Source: Astropecten irregularis (lineage: Eukaryota > Echinodermata > Asteroidea > Paxillosida > Astropectinidae). Taken from it: a stretch of 64,000 nucleotides of DNA. The stretch is from positions 18,000,931 to 18,064,930 of the forward strand of contig OZ020255.1 of assembly GCA_963971285.1 (NCBI GenBank), given 5' to 3'. Every line of letters starts with the position of its first letter. Positions within the stretch are counted from its first letter, which is position 1. The notes beneath the pieces were generated by a model that was not told the origin of the DNA, did no database searches, and saw only the letters and a list, made by a program, of their open reading frames with translations. Shown here piece after piece: positions 28,883 to 39,338 of this stretch. The position numbers and the translations under genes were made by a program.

Positions 28883-29797
28883 ATGAATCAGATGAGTAGT
28901 GCCAATGGGGGCGATGACAGGCCCGTATGTCGCGAGTTCCTACGAGGAGAATGTAATCGAGGTACTGGATGTAAGTTCAGTCATCCCGAATCCAAAGAAG
29001 GCTCCAACGACATGAAGGATACGGTCTGCCGTGACTTCTTGCAAGACGAGTGCACGCGGGGTGACAGGTGCATCTTCGGACATCCCGAGGGGAAAAAGGG
29101 CAGCCGTAAGGTGGTGAAGTTCTGCCACAACTTCCAGAACGGTAATTGCCCCGGCACTGGCTGCAGCTATCTTCACTGCACTCAGGCTGAGGAAGAGTAC
29201 TACAAAGAGACGGGGAAGCTGCCCCCCGGAGTTGATGACATGCTTAAGGTTGACCATAATAGGGTTGCAATCTGCAAGGACTTTCTGAATGGTAAATGCC
29301 ACCGCAGCAACTGCAAGTTCGCCCATCCCAAACCGGAGGGTTTTCGGGGACCTGAGAGGGGTCCACCTCGCAAGCGTCCCATGCCCCAGTGGGATGATGA
29401 ATTCTACCCACCTTCCAGAGATGACAGGGAGAAAGTCCGCAGTCTGATGCGCCTGGTGACCGATCTGGAAGATGAGAATATGGTCCTTCGTCACAAGCTC
29501 AGCCGCATACACCGACAGGTTCTTGACCTGACGGATGACAACAAGATTCTCTTGGATGAGAATAGGCGTCTTCGAGCTGCTGATCCAGAGGCATCAAGAG
29601 AGCCACCGCTGCGACGAGTTGAGCCGCCAGTCTCAAGTGTAGGATCATTGGATTCCTTCATGAGAGACAGGGCTGCATCAGCTCGGGATCCGGTGCCTAG
29701 CCGAGCAGCAGCAGCAGCAGCCAGAGTGCCTGCTTATGAATCCTTTGCAGATGATATTCCTGCGTACGAGAGTCGTCTCTCAAATTTCAGTTACTAG
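28883..29797 (+). CDS. ZC3H10-like CCCH zinc-finger protein, paralogue 1 (four fingers)
   Basis: 304 aa, single coding exon. The chosen start is the first ATG of the frame, with A at -3; the open frame upstream has no ATG and follows a splice acceptor near 28728, so it is read as 5' UTR. Four CCCH fingers occupy about residues 13-155: CREFLRGEC..C..H, CRDFLQDEC..C..H, CHNFQNGNC..C..H and CKDFLNGKC..C..H. The third is followed by the family signature YYKETGKLPP. A coiled coil (LVTDLEDENMVLRHKL ... DENRRLRA) follows, then a low-complexity alanine-rich tail. The ZC3H10 family binds RNA, and mammalian ZC3H10 is reported in microRNA and mitochondrial regulation. Canonical ZC3H10 has three fingers; the extra N-terminal finger suggests local duplication. 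It lies 5.6 kb upstream of paralogue 2 on the same strand. Confidence 0.88.
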   Translation: MNQMSSANGGDDRPVCREFLRGECNRGTGCKFSHPESKEGSNDMKDTVCRDFLQDECTRGDRCIFGHPEGKKGSRKVVKFCHNFQNGNCPGTGCSYLHCTQAEEEYYKETGKLPPGVDDMLKVDHNRVAICKDFLNGKCHRSNCKFAHPKPEGFRGPERGPPRKRPMPQWDDEFYPPSRDDREKVRSLMRLVTDLEDENMVLRHKLSRIHRQVLDLTDDNKILLDENRRLRAADPEASREPPLRRVEPPVSSVGSLDSFMRDRAASARDPVPSRAAAAAARVPAYESFADDIPAYESRLSNFSY

Positions 29798-31436
29798 AAT
29801 GGCCGGTTCACCAACCTTACATGTGTAAATGCCATTTGTTTCCCAAATTAATTACACATGTCAAATCAGAACAATACTTATGCTAGTAATCATGTATATT
29901 TTTAGAATTTGATTTTTGCCCCCATCTCCCTTTCAAAATTTAGTTTTACGATTTGAGAACAATTCTGGGTAGTTACACTTTACCCACAGGAATCTAAGGG
30001 CCCACCCCTTGGAGTCTTCCCGTTCCTTGCAAGTAGCTGGTCAAAAAGTCATACAAAAATCATGATTTCTAATCCTCACCCTCACCCACCCTTCCCTGCT
30101 TTTTCCAATCAGAGCAGAGAAGTGGCATTTGCATGGTAAATTGGAAAGAAAATGCCTGGCCTCTTAAAGATCGTGCAGCCTGTAGGTAATAAAACCTTAA
30201 AACCAGATTTGCTTTGTATTAATGGCACATGGTAGTTTGAGGGAGGGACACATATGTCACTGTGTTGAATTAACAAGTGCGTGTACATGTACATTCCTAA
30301 ACATGTTCAACTAATGTACATGTACTGTACATGTACATGTACATGTACATGTGAACCTGTCAGCGTTCTGAGTACAACATGTTGACTTGCATGTACAGTA
30401 CATGTACATGTACGTGTATCAGAAAAGAGTTACCACATGTGTATATATAAACATGTACATGTACTAGTTTAGGATAGTAAGGAACAAAAGAAAAAGTTAA
30501 ACACTATAAAACCTGTACACTTTCTCTTGCTGCTGCGCAAGAATTGTCTATCCAAATGCGGTACAGTGTAAATCCACTATTTACAATGTACAGTGTATTA
30601 GTAGAAAATGGGAAAAACTAGCACGATTTATTTGGGCACTATTATTCACCGTACAAGTAGCGTTTGATTTTTTGTTAATGTTCTAGTAATACATGTACTT
30701 GTAGATGAGAATGAGTGTTACCTGTATGCCACCAACGAATTTTATCAAAACATGCACCTGTTACCCTAGTTAACTGGAGAGTTGAAACCACAGCCACAAT
30801 ACAGTTATTGCAGTTCTGGGGAAGTGTATATAATTACCTAGCTGTATGTGTTGTAAATAGCGTGCCTGTGTAAGTTCAATGAATGAATTAAAAATAATTA
30901 TTGGAGCACCTTTTTTGTGATCTGGGAATTCTGGCCCGGCAAACAAAATGATGAATACTGACACTCACACTGCTGATTCCAACGACCAAACAATGACAAA
31001 ACTTTTGATTGCGAGTAGGAGCCAAATTGTCTTGAAACACATGTCAATGGAAGCTCTGATTTTGTCGGTTTATGTGTTGGTTGTAAATAACATGATGCTC
31101 CAGAATATTCAGCTATCATTAATTGAAAACGTGGTAGGCCTACTTAATAGTTGGGAGTGGTTCTTAATCTTTTATCGAGACAAAGGAAAGATACAGCGTT
31201 TGTCAATTTTTGAATAATTCTCCTTACGATTTCCCAGACCTATTATCTTATGTAAGGCTGTATAGAGTTGGTACTTATTGGATTTGTTCATAAACTACGA
31301 CAACTTGGTTCATTGCAGATTATAAGTTCAGGGAGAAATTTGGCATACATGTACAGTGTACATGTAATGGGTTAAATTCTTCATGGCATTGCATTGTCAA
31401 GATTTAGCTGATGGTGTGGAACCTTTAAGTGGTGTT
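29798..31436. other. 3' flank of CCCH paralogue 1
   Basis: A candidate AATAAA polyadenylation signal lies at 30188-30193. A GTACAT microsatellite spans roughly 30280-30420. No further gene is supported. Confidence 0.5.
30284..30420. repeat. (GTACAT)n microsatellite tract
   Basis: Interrupted runs of the self-complementary hexamer GTACAT/ATGTAC. The same string recurs singly throughout the window. Confidence 0.9.
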
Positions 31437-31579
31437 ACAATGGGAGACTTTTGGAGAGTCGGTCTTGAGTCAACGGCGCACGCACGCCCAATACAACGCG
31501 CTCATGCTCACAATTGCGCAAGCATGGTTTGTGCGTGCGCTGTTGACTCAAGACCGACTGTCCAAAAGTCTCCCATTGT
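31437..31579. mobile_element. 143-bp MITE with inverted repeats of about 50 bp
   Basis: ACAATGGGAGACTTTTGGA begins the left arm, and the right arm is its near-perfect inverse, extending through GTCGGTCTTGAGTCAAC and GCGCACGCAC. The loop is about 40 bp. No target duplication is clear. Confidence 0.8.
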
Positions 31580-32116
31580 CCTTATATTTATGGTGGACTG
31601 GAACCTACAGTTTGTACAAAGAACTTAATGAGAACAAGATCTTGAGCTATTTTAATACCCTTGTTTAAGCATGTACACCGAACGCGCAATTGTGACATGT
31701 GTACATGCATTAGGTTATATTTTTTTTTTATAAATAAAGTATGAGATCAATAAACCAAGGTTTTCCGTGAATTTGAAAAATTTAGTGTTGAAAAAGATGA
31801 TAAAGAAATGCTTTAGTAAGTTCGCGTTCTGCCCCATTTTGGTACCTGTATATAGAGAAGCAGAAATCTGTAGAAAACACTGGGGCAAAAAAAAGAAAAC
31901 TAATTTCGTTTTTTAATACGTTCATGTAGTTAGCTTGTGCAGTTTTTTTGTATTACAATAATTAATTGAATTTACTATCGGAAGTCATGTTTCGCTGTAT
32001 TCGTAAAATTTGTCATTTTTTAAATTCACCTTTGTTTTGCATGAGACAGTTCACCAAGCAGTTAATAAATTGATTTGGATGGTCAAGTGGAAACTTTCGT
32101 GTGACTTGTTGTTATT

Positions 32117-33192
32117 AGGTGTTCGGGTTCAAGCCGAACACCTATTGTTATTGTTCGAGTTTTTTTAGGTGTTCGGGTTCCAGCCGAACACCTATTGATA
32201 TTGTTCGAGTTTTTTTTTTATTTTTTATTTTCCTTCTTCCCAAACTTGTCCGCAAGACTTCTTGATGATAGTTACAAGATATTGACCTGAAACTTGGTGG
32301 GAACTTCGGTCATGATGCCAAGTTGTATTTAGAAGATTGACGTCATGATGACGTCATCGGGTATCAAATTACATGCGTTTTTAGGAAAAACTTTGGTGCT
32401 CTGTAACTTGAGAACCACATGACCTACGATTTTGATATTGACATATGTTACTCAACACGTGAATCTCAACAATTAATATATTTAATGTTCTGTACAAATG
32501 ACCTCAACTTCCGGTGTTACCGGAAGTTGAAGTTTGACTCAAAATAACTCAAAAACTGAAGGATTTAGGCACAAAAAACCTCAATGGGTAAAAGATAGAG
32601 GAGGTCTTGGCCTTTCAGAAAATATAAAAGATGACGTCATACGAGCTGTATAGCGCCCTCTACGATGGATTCAAGATATACAGTGATTACGTAATCCAAA
32701 AGTAAACAGCGGATTTCCGCCAAATTTAGTTAGTGTGAAGCACTAAAACATCTTGACATGTTTGTGAAGTTTGAAATCTGTTACGTCATCCAACCGGAAG
32801 TTATGCTCTTTTAAAGGGGACAAGGACGTTATTATTCAAATACTGTTTACTCAGTAATACATGACGTACATCAGTGAAAATTTCAAAATATTTACATCGT
32901 ATGCATTCAATGACGTCTGTAAATGTTCAGTTGCTTGTGATGAACTAACCGGAAGTTATTGTCCAGACAATGTTATATATATATTTAAAGGTGACGCCAT
33001 ATTCTCCATCAGTCAGTGTACATGTACAGCATGATCGGTATTTGTTCAGTCCCACAGTTTAAGTGTATTCCAATATGCCATTATTATGAGGGACGATTGA
33101 TCACATACGTTCCAACATATGTTCACAAAACAGTGCACTACGAAATGAGACTCCGAACACCTAGTGGTTGTTCCCACAACCACAATGTCTAG
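32117..33192 (+). mobile_element. Rolling-circle-like (Helentron/HINE-type) element, copy 1
   Basis: AGGTGTTCGG at the left (32117, repeated at 32167) is the inverse of CCGAACACCT near the right end (33153). The right end carries the hairpin GTGGTTGTTCCCACAACCAC, then AATGT, then CTAG before a T tract. Subterminal inverted repeats, a 3' hairpin and a CTRR-type end are known features of Helitron-class elements. Non-coding. Confidence 0.6.
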
Positions 33193-34171
33193 TTTTTTTT
33201 TCTTTTTTTTATTTTTCTTCTTCCCAAACTTGTCAGCAGGACTTCTATATGACAGTTACAAGATATCGACATGAAACTTGGTGGGAACTTCGGTCATGAT
33301 GTCAAGTTGTATTTAGAAGATTGACGTCATGATGACGTCATCGGGTATCAAATTACAAGCGTTTTTAGGAAAAACTTTGGTGCTTTATAACTTTAGAACC
33401 ACATGACCTATGATTTTGATATTGACATATGTTACTCAACAAGTTAATCTCAACAATTAACATATTTAGTGTTGTGTACAAATGACCTTCACTTCCGGTG
33501 TTACCGGAAGTTGAAGTTTGACTCAAAATAACTCGAAAACGGAAGGATTTGGGCACATAAAACCCCTCTGGGTAAAAGATAGAGTAGGTCTTGGGCTTTC
33601 AGAAAATATAAACGATGACGTCATACACGCTGTATAGCGCCCTCTACGGTGGATTAAAGATATACAGTGATTACGTAATCCAAAAGTAAACAACGGATTT
33701 CCGCCAAATTTGGTGAGTGTGAAGCACTAATGCACCTTGACATGTGTGTGAAGTTTAAAATCTGTGACGTCATTCAACCAGAAGTTATGTGTTTTTAAAG
33801 GAAACATGATGTAATTATTCAAATGCTGTTTATTCGGTAATTACATGACGTACATCAGTGCAAATTGCAAATTGTTTACATCGTACGCATACGATGATTT
33901 TTGCAAATCTTCAGTAGTTTGTGATGAACTAACCGGAAGTTATCGTCCGGGCAATTTTACATTATTTAAAGGTGACACCATTTTCTATACGCTATCAGTC
34001 AGTGTACATAATACGAATACACTGCACTCAGCATGATCAAATGCTCCTTCACACAGTTTAAGTGTATTTCAATATGCCACACATGCGTTCCAACATACAT
34101 TCTCATAACAGTTCCAGAACGAAATGAGACCCCGAACACCTAGTGGTTGTTCCCACAACCACAATGTCTAG
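33193..34171 (+). mobile_element. Rolling-circle-like element, copy 2, head-to-tail with copy 1
   Basis: It is about 90% similar to copy 1 by eye across its length, starting in the T-rich segment before CTTCTTCCCAAACTTGTC and ending with the same hairpin and CTAG (34168-34171). It lacks the left AGGTGTTCGG hairpins of copy 1, as expected if the junction is shared. Confidence 0.65.
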
Positions 34172-35280
34172 TTAGTGCATAGTTATTGTTTACTCTCCAA
34201 ATTAAATAAGCAATACCCGTTCATGTATTTTGTATTTATTCCACGAAGAATTACATTACATGTGTAGTCAATTTGTTATGGCAATGATCAGTAGTGCTTG
34301 TTGGTTCTTGAACGTGGAGAGCGAAATAGAAGTCATAACTTTTGCCCTCTCTATGAGAGCTAGAGCCTGCTGCTGAAGTGCATGCTCTGAAGTGAATTAT
34401 GTCATAAAATAACATAAGTGGAAGAAAGAAATGTGCAACAATCCTGAGCAAAGAGAAGGAAAATAAACTTCAAAGAACAACTGTGAAAGTATGAAAGAAT
34501 GAAAAGAAAGGCCTTCACTCATGAAAGTATTCGTCGAAGTATCAAGAAAATAAAGTAAATGAAAGTGAAAAGTAAAAGGAAAAAAGAACAAAATGGCATT
34601 GGAATAAAGTAAACAGTGCTTCGTAAAGTTAATGCAAATTGCTACATTTGAAAGGAAGTATTTAAAAGGGGAAAGTAAGAGTAAAGTGAACAACAAAGTA
34701 AAAAGTTCATAAAAAGGTCCATCGGTAAGAACGAAGTTTGATATTAATGTTTGTTTTCTGTGTTAAAGCCCTTTTGCCGTTTCCTGTGTGGGAAGTGTTT
34801 TAAGTGACCCACTACTTGATTCGTGTGTTTTTCTCGTATAGAACAAGAGTTGAATATGATTGCCGGTAATCTAAATCGAAGCCATTTTATTGACCATTAA
34901 AATGACATTTTATATCTACGTGATTTATTGCATGGCTGACCAAATCAATAGCAAATCTGTGTTTGTTTGGCCTATAGTGAACCCTATTTAATGCTCGGCA
35001 TTCGTTTTTGTTCTTGTTGACAGGAAGCATAAAGTGTGGCAGGTGTCTTGAGAAAGTAACAGTCAAGAGAGCTACAGCAGCTGAAACCTGATACAACGTC
35101 AACAAGTAGATCAGTCACTTCTGAAAGCAGATAGAATCGTTCCCGTCCTTCGTGCTACGCATCCGCAAGAGAACATAAGGTTGCTTTTCATTCCAATCAC
35201 GTTCATTTAATTTTAATTTGTGTAAGACATTTTGGTGCAAAGTTAAGACCACCCGAAACTCTAAGTTGTGCTTTTTATCA
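34172..35280 (+). other. Upstream region of CCCH paralogue 2
   Basis: AG-rich sequence at 34400-34720, then probable 5' UTR. An acceptor TTTATCAG ends at about 35280. No coding gene seen. Confidence 0.4.
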
Positions 35281-35395
35281 GTTGAACGGAACACAATGGC
35301 TGAGTTATAACTTGGCTGAAAGAAACAAGAAACTGAAACTGACAGAGAAAGGATTTAAAGACTGTCATTTCCCTCGGATTCCGAAGAGCAGGAAA

Positions 35396-36418
35396 ATGGC
35401 TGTGTTTTTAGACGAAGATGGTTACGTGGACCAACGTGTCTGTCGCTTCTATTTGGTCGGCAATTGTTTGTCGGGAAACAGTTGCAACTTCCTCCACTGC
35501 AAGGAACTCCTGAAGACGAAGATGACGTGGGTGTGCCTTCACTTTCTCAGCTCGTCAGGCTGCTCATATGGTGCGAACTGCAAGTTTGATCACCCATCCT
35601 GGGCATGTGGACTGTACCTGCTGCCTAAAATCTGCGGTCAGTACCGTCACGAGAAGGACGGTGAGAAGTGCGCTGATCAAGATTGTAGGAATCTTCATTT
35701 CACAGACGCCGAGCACCAGGCTTACATCAAAGATAAAATCATTCCCGAAAGATATGCTCGTCGACCGAAGAGGAATGATAAATGGACGTCTAACAGCGGC
35801 AACGATGACGACGAGCCCAAATACGACTCGAAGTCTGTGGACGATAGCGGCAACTTGAACCGTTCCTTTGACTCCAGACGGGATCGGAACAGAAGCCCGA
35901 AGCCCGTGAGGAACAAGAGTCCCAAGCGATTCCGCAGTCGGAGTCCCGAACCGAAGTTCAGTCGCACCAACAAAGAAGGTTCGTCAGAGAGTGAGGAAAA
36001 GCGCATGCAGAAGATGAAGCGCATCCTCAAGGAGCTGAGGACCGAGCTGGACGACGTGTGGAAGGAAAACAAGCAGCTGCAGCGAGAGTTGGTTGACCAT
36101 AAGCGATTCCATGACTCAGACCAGGAGCTGATCAACGACCTGATGCAGGCAAGGGAGAAGCTGGAGGACGACGTCAACAGACTCAACACCGAGAAGCTGG
36201 AGATGACCAAACAGATCAGCGACCTCTTCAGCGACAATAAAGTGGTTGTTGAAGAGAACCAGCGACTGAGAGGTCTGCTGCAGAGGTCGCAAGACACCCA
36301 GCCCAGGGTTCAAGCAGCTCCCCAGTCTGTAGTAACACCCATGGCTCCAGCAGCTTTCCCGGAATCTTTTACCATCTCAAATAACCAACCACCAGTTTAT
36401 CAGACCAACTGGAACTAG
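35396..36418 (+). CDS. ZC3H10-like CCCH protein, paralogue 2 (divergent)
   Basis: 340 aa, single coding exon. The start is the first in-frame ATG after a splice acceptor. A short upstream ATG at 35296 opens a four-codon frame ending at TAA and may dampen translation. Three CCCH fingers: CRFYLVGNC..C..H, CLHFLSSSGC..C..H (one residue longer) and CGQYRHEKDGEKC..C..H (a stretched first spacing of 11 residues). An Arg/Ser-rich stretch (RSPKPVRNKSPKRFRSRSP) follows, then a long coiled coil of about 100 residues ending DNKVVVEENQRLRG, which matches the leucine-zipper end of both neighbours. The RS stretch suggests nuclear RNA-processing contacts (inference). It is the fastest-diverging of the three tandem copies. 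Confidence 0.85.
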   Translation: MAVFLDEDGYVDQRVCRFYLVGNCLSGNSCNFLHCKELLKTKMTWVCLHFLSSSGCSYGANCKFDHPSWACGLYLLPKICGQYRHEKDGEKCADQDCRNLHFTDAEHQAYIKDKIIPERYARRPKRNDKWTSNSGNDDDEPKYDSKSVDDSGNLNRSFDSRRDRNRSPKPVRNKSPKRFRSRSPEPKFSRTNKEGSSESEEKRMQKMKRILKELRTELDDVWKENKQLQRELVDHKRFHDSDQELINDLMQAREKLEDDVNRLNTEKLEMTKQISDLFSDNKVVVEENQRLRGLLQRSQDTQPRVQAAPQSVVTPMAPAAFPESFTISNNQPPVYQTNWN

Positions 36419-37441
36419 TTTAACATGTACGAGGGTCATTTAATAGAACAATTTACTGGACGATTTTTCGGATCAGATTTTGAATTTGGTCACAGCCTTT
36501 GAGATGGCAAGCTCCAAAGATCTGAGTGGGCAATGAATTGTAGTCTTGCGTCCGGTACGTTTTTCATTAAATGACCCTTGAGTTAGTTTTAGGTATTTGA
36601 GTTAACTTTATATTATTGTGTACACTTGTATTGTGAATGTTTAGTAAATAGACATGAACGTCCATGCACAGAGAAAAAGAAAATCTTGACAAAGTTTGCA
36701 CATTTCTTGAAATGCGTGAATGTGAAATGTTCCATGCAGTTTATTATAAAGTGCATGGATTTATTTTTCGTCACAGTGAAGCATCTTGGTTAAAGTAAAC
36801 GGGCGCATTTTGTTTTCAATTGTTTAAGTTTCGATAAAGTTAAGGTTCACGTGTGTTGATTTTTTTTTTAGACTTAAAAGTAAAATCATTCACCAAAGAA
36901 CCGCCATTGGTAAATTTTACCCTCTTGCTTGAAGGTGAGTCCTGCGTGGCTGACAATTTCTTTTAAAACAACTTTCCCTCGTTTCTTTCTCCGATTGAAC
37001 AGATTTTCAGTGTGACGGCAGTGCCCACACACACACAGCGGTGTCACCGGTTCGCATTGCATCCTCGACGCAGCCATTGCATGCACTGAGCGCACGTTTG
37101 TGAGCCAGCCGAGACGAGCCGTGCCGAATCTAGTGGTCTGCCAAGTGTAGAGTTGCCGCAGCTCGTATACGGTAGCCAGCCAAGTCAATAGCTCAGAGCA
37201 AGTTGCAAGAAGCAGCAAGCAGCCATAAACGGTAGCAGCAGCAGCCTTTTGCAGCGAGGGCCAACACATGAGGAAAGCCTGTTCCTCAAGGTTACGTACT
37301 TTAAGAAAAGCATTGCTGAAGCTGCATTCATAAACCTAAATATATTCAGCTATTGTGACGCTTGTGCAGCTTGTTGCCCCCACATAACTTCCTTTTACAG
37401 TTGTTTAAAGGTTGCTTGGTGCTTGACAAGAATTTATTAAG
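36419..37441 (+). other. Spacer between CCCH paralogues 2 and 3
   Basis: Holds the 3' UTR of paralogue 2 and the probable promoter and 5' UTR of paralogue 3, with AGCAGCAGC-rich sequence at about 37190-37260. No independent gene seen. Confidence 0.5.
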
Positions 37442-38551
37442 ATGTCCACAGGGGAGAAAGAGTACGGTGACGATATCTGTCGTGATTATGCTCGTGGAGT
37501 GTGCAATCGTGGCAGGAGCTGCAAATTCAAGCACCCGGAAGACCTGGAGGTAGAGCCCAAAGTTGGTAACCGCAAGTACGCCTTCTGTCACGACTACCAG
37601 AACAGGGAGTGCGCGCGAGCCAACTGTCGCTTCCTCCACTGCTCACGTGCCGAAGAAGACTACTACAAGGAAACCGGTAAGCTGCCGCCCCACCTGGAGG
37701 AGAAGGCCGCCCGTGGCCATGGCATCACTGGAGCAGACTCTGCCGCGTTCGATGATGTCCAAATCTGCAGAGATTACCAGAAGGGTGAGTGTAGCCGCGG
37801 CAGTAAGTGTAAGTACCGTCACATGAGCAGGGGTGACATGGAGTACGAAGACCGCCGTCGCTTGAGATCCCGGTACCCTCCTTCGGGTTACGGAGATTAC
37901 GAGTACGACCGGCTTCGGGATCGTCGTGATCGTCATTCTGACAGGGCTCTGGATGACCGCTTCAGTTATCTCGACTTCGAGGCAGGGCGTGGCTCTGGCG
38001 ATGACTACGGGTCCCGGCTAAGTATTCGAGACAGGGTTCGTGGGTCCTCTCGGGACACTAGAGATCTGGAGGATGAGAACCATATCCTCACGAGGAAGGT
38101 GGAGGTGATGCGGAAGCAGATATCGGATCTCACTGCGGCCAACGAGGTCCTGCTGGAGCAGAATGCTCGCCTACGGGCCACTAAGGCAGAGAATTCCAAT
38201 AATGCCGTGATGCAGGCCGAGACCCATCTGGTTAGGTCGACCACTGGCGTGCCACTTCTGTCTCAAGGTAGCGTCGCTGTGATCCAGAAGAGCGCAGGTA
38301 CACCAGGCGCTTCTGGTGTCACTGCGATCAATCTGATTGGTCAGCAGGAGGGTGGCCTTGGCGACAGGTCCCAGGCCACCATCCTGGCCTCCGACATGCA
38401 GACCATTCCTGCTTCGGTGCAGGAATTTCAGCCAGTCTCCCTGGCCTCTGTCATGACCACACAGCCAAGCATGCCTATGCAGAATGTGCCCACCTCCATC
38501 TTGACCTATCCCATTGTGTCTCATAACATCCACACTGCAATGGGTCGTTAA
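37442..38551 (+). CDS. ZC3H10: ZC3H10 orthologue candidate, paralogue 3 (canonical three fingers)
   Basis: 369 aa, single coding exon, ATG with a purine at -3 (AAGATGT). The finger layout is that of ZC3H10: CRDYARGVC..C..H, then CHDYQNREC..C..H followed by YYKETGKLPPHL, then CRDYQKGEC..C..H. An Arg/Asp/Tyr-rich region (about residues 140-205) follows, then a coiled coil LEDENHILTRKVEVMRKQIS ending LLEQNARLRA, then a Ser/Thr/Gln-rich tail. From memory, the coiled coil closely resembles human ZC3H10 (QVSDLTATNEFLLEQNA). Of the three tandem genes this is the one most likely to keep the ancestral RNA-binding function. It lies about 1 kb downstream of paralogue 2. Confidence 0.9.
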   Translation: MSTGEKEYGDDICRDYARGVCNRGRSCKFKHPEDLEVEPKVGNRKYAFCHDYQNRECARANCRFLHCSRAEEDYYKETGKLPPHLEEKAARGHGITGADSAAFDDVQICRDYQKGECSRGSKCKYRHMSRGDMEYEDRRRLRSRYPPSGYGDYEYDRLRDRRDRHSDRALDDRFSYLDFEAGRGSGDDYGSRLSIRDRVRGSSRDTRDLEDENHILTRKVEVMRKQISDLTAANEVLLEQNARLRATKAENSNNAVMQAETHLVRSTTGVPLLSQGSVAVIQKSAGTPGASGVTAINLIGQQEGGLGDRSQATILASDMQTIPASVQEFQPVSLASVMTTQPSMPMQNVPTSILTYPIVSHNIHTAMGR

Positions 38552-39166
38552 ATTGCTGAATCAACTAAAACGTAGACAGGGATCTTTAATACACATGTGG
38601 TTCCATTCCTTCTTATTGGTTTCACCGAAGGTAAAAACTGGTTCGCATTACATGTAATCCAAAAAGTTGGTAACCATCTTGCGTCTTAAAAATCCCTCTC
38701 TGCAAATTGTACTCGTAAAAATGCAGGACACCGTAAGGTAAATGTACATATATTACCATCAAGTCGGGATTAGTGATCGACATAACAGTCTATTCTATGT
38801 GTAACAAGTAACTTGTATACTGGCCCAGTTTCATGAGCATGTATCCGCTATAACCAAGAATCTGTATTATGCTTGTAACATTAGCCTAATTCTGAAGCTC
38901 ATTGGCAAACTAAAATTCATTGTTAAAATCGGCTTATGCATTTCATTTTGTTTGTTTTGTGTTGTGTTGATGTGAAGAGTATACTCAATTGAGATTACAG
39001 GTTTATTCCACGAGTTTATTCTCCTTCCGTGAAAAAAAGTAACTGCTTGCTTGTGGCTTTTTGCTTAAGTTTGTCACTCATTAACAGATAAAGTTGTGGT
39101 CACCTCGCCTGGCTCTTGGTATCTAGACAGGCAAATTAAACCTGCCGACTTGTGCTGTGCCATAGA
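38552..39166 (+). other. 3' flank of ZC3H10
   Basis: Probable 3' UTR; no clear polyadenylation hexamer was pinpointed and no other gene is seen. Confidence 0.4.
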
Positions 39167-39338
39167 CCTTATTCACGGTGCATCCATCCTATACATGTAC
39201 ATTCGAAGCTGTGCAATCAAACCGAGGCTTGGATCCCAAGTAGTCTGGTACCCGTTTTCATTTTAGAATTGGTGTTATCTTTTCCAATGGGTATATTGTA
39301 CAAGGAAGGTGACAAGATGGATGCGCCATGAATAAGGC
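39167..39338. mobile_element. MITE, CCTTATTCACGG family, copy A (intact)
   Basis: CCTTATTCACGGTGCATCCATC at the left is inverted at the right (GATGGATGCGCCATGAATAAGG). The interior includes CGAGGCTTGGATCC and AGTAGTCTGGTACCCG followed by TTTTC. It serves as the reference for the copies at 49263 and 53427. Confidence 0.85.

Noticed and set aside
30280-30420. Possible CRISPR-like or regulatory array of GTACAT units
   Set aside because: Simple hexanucleotide microsatellite without spacers; a CRISPR array is not expected in an animal nuclear genome.
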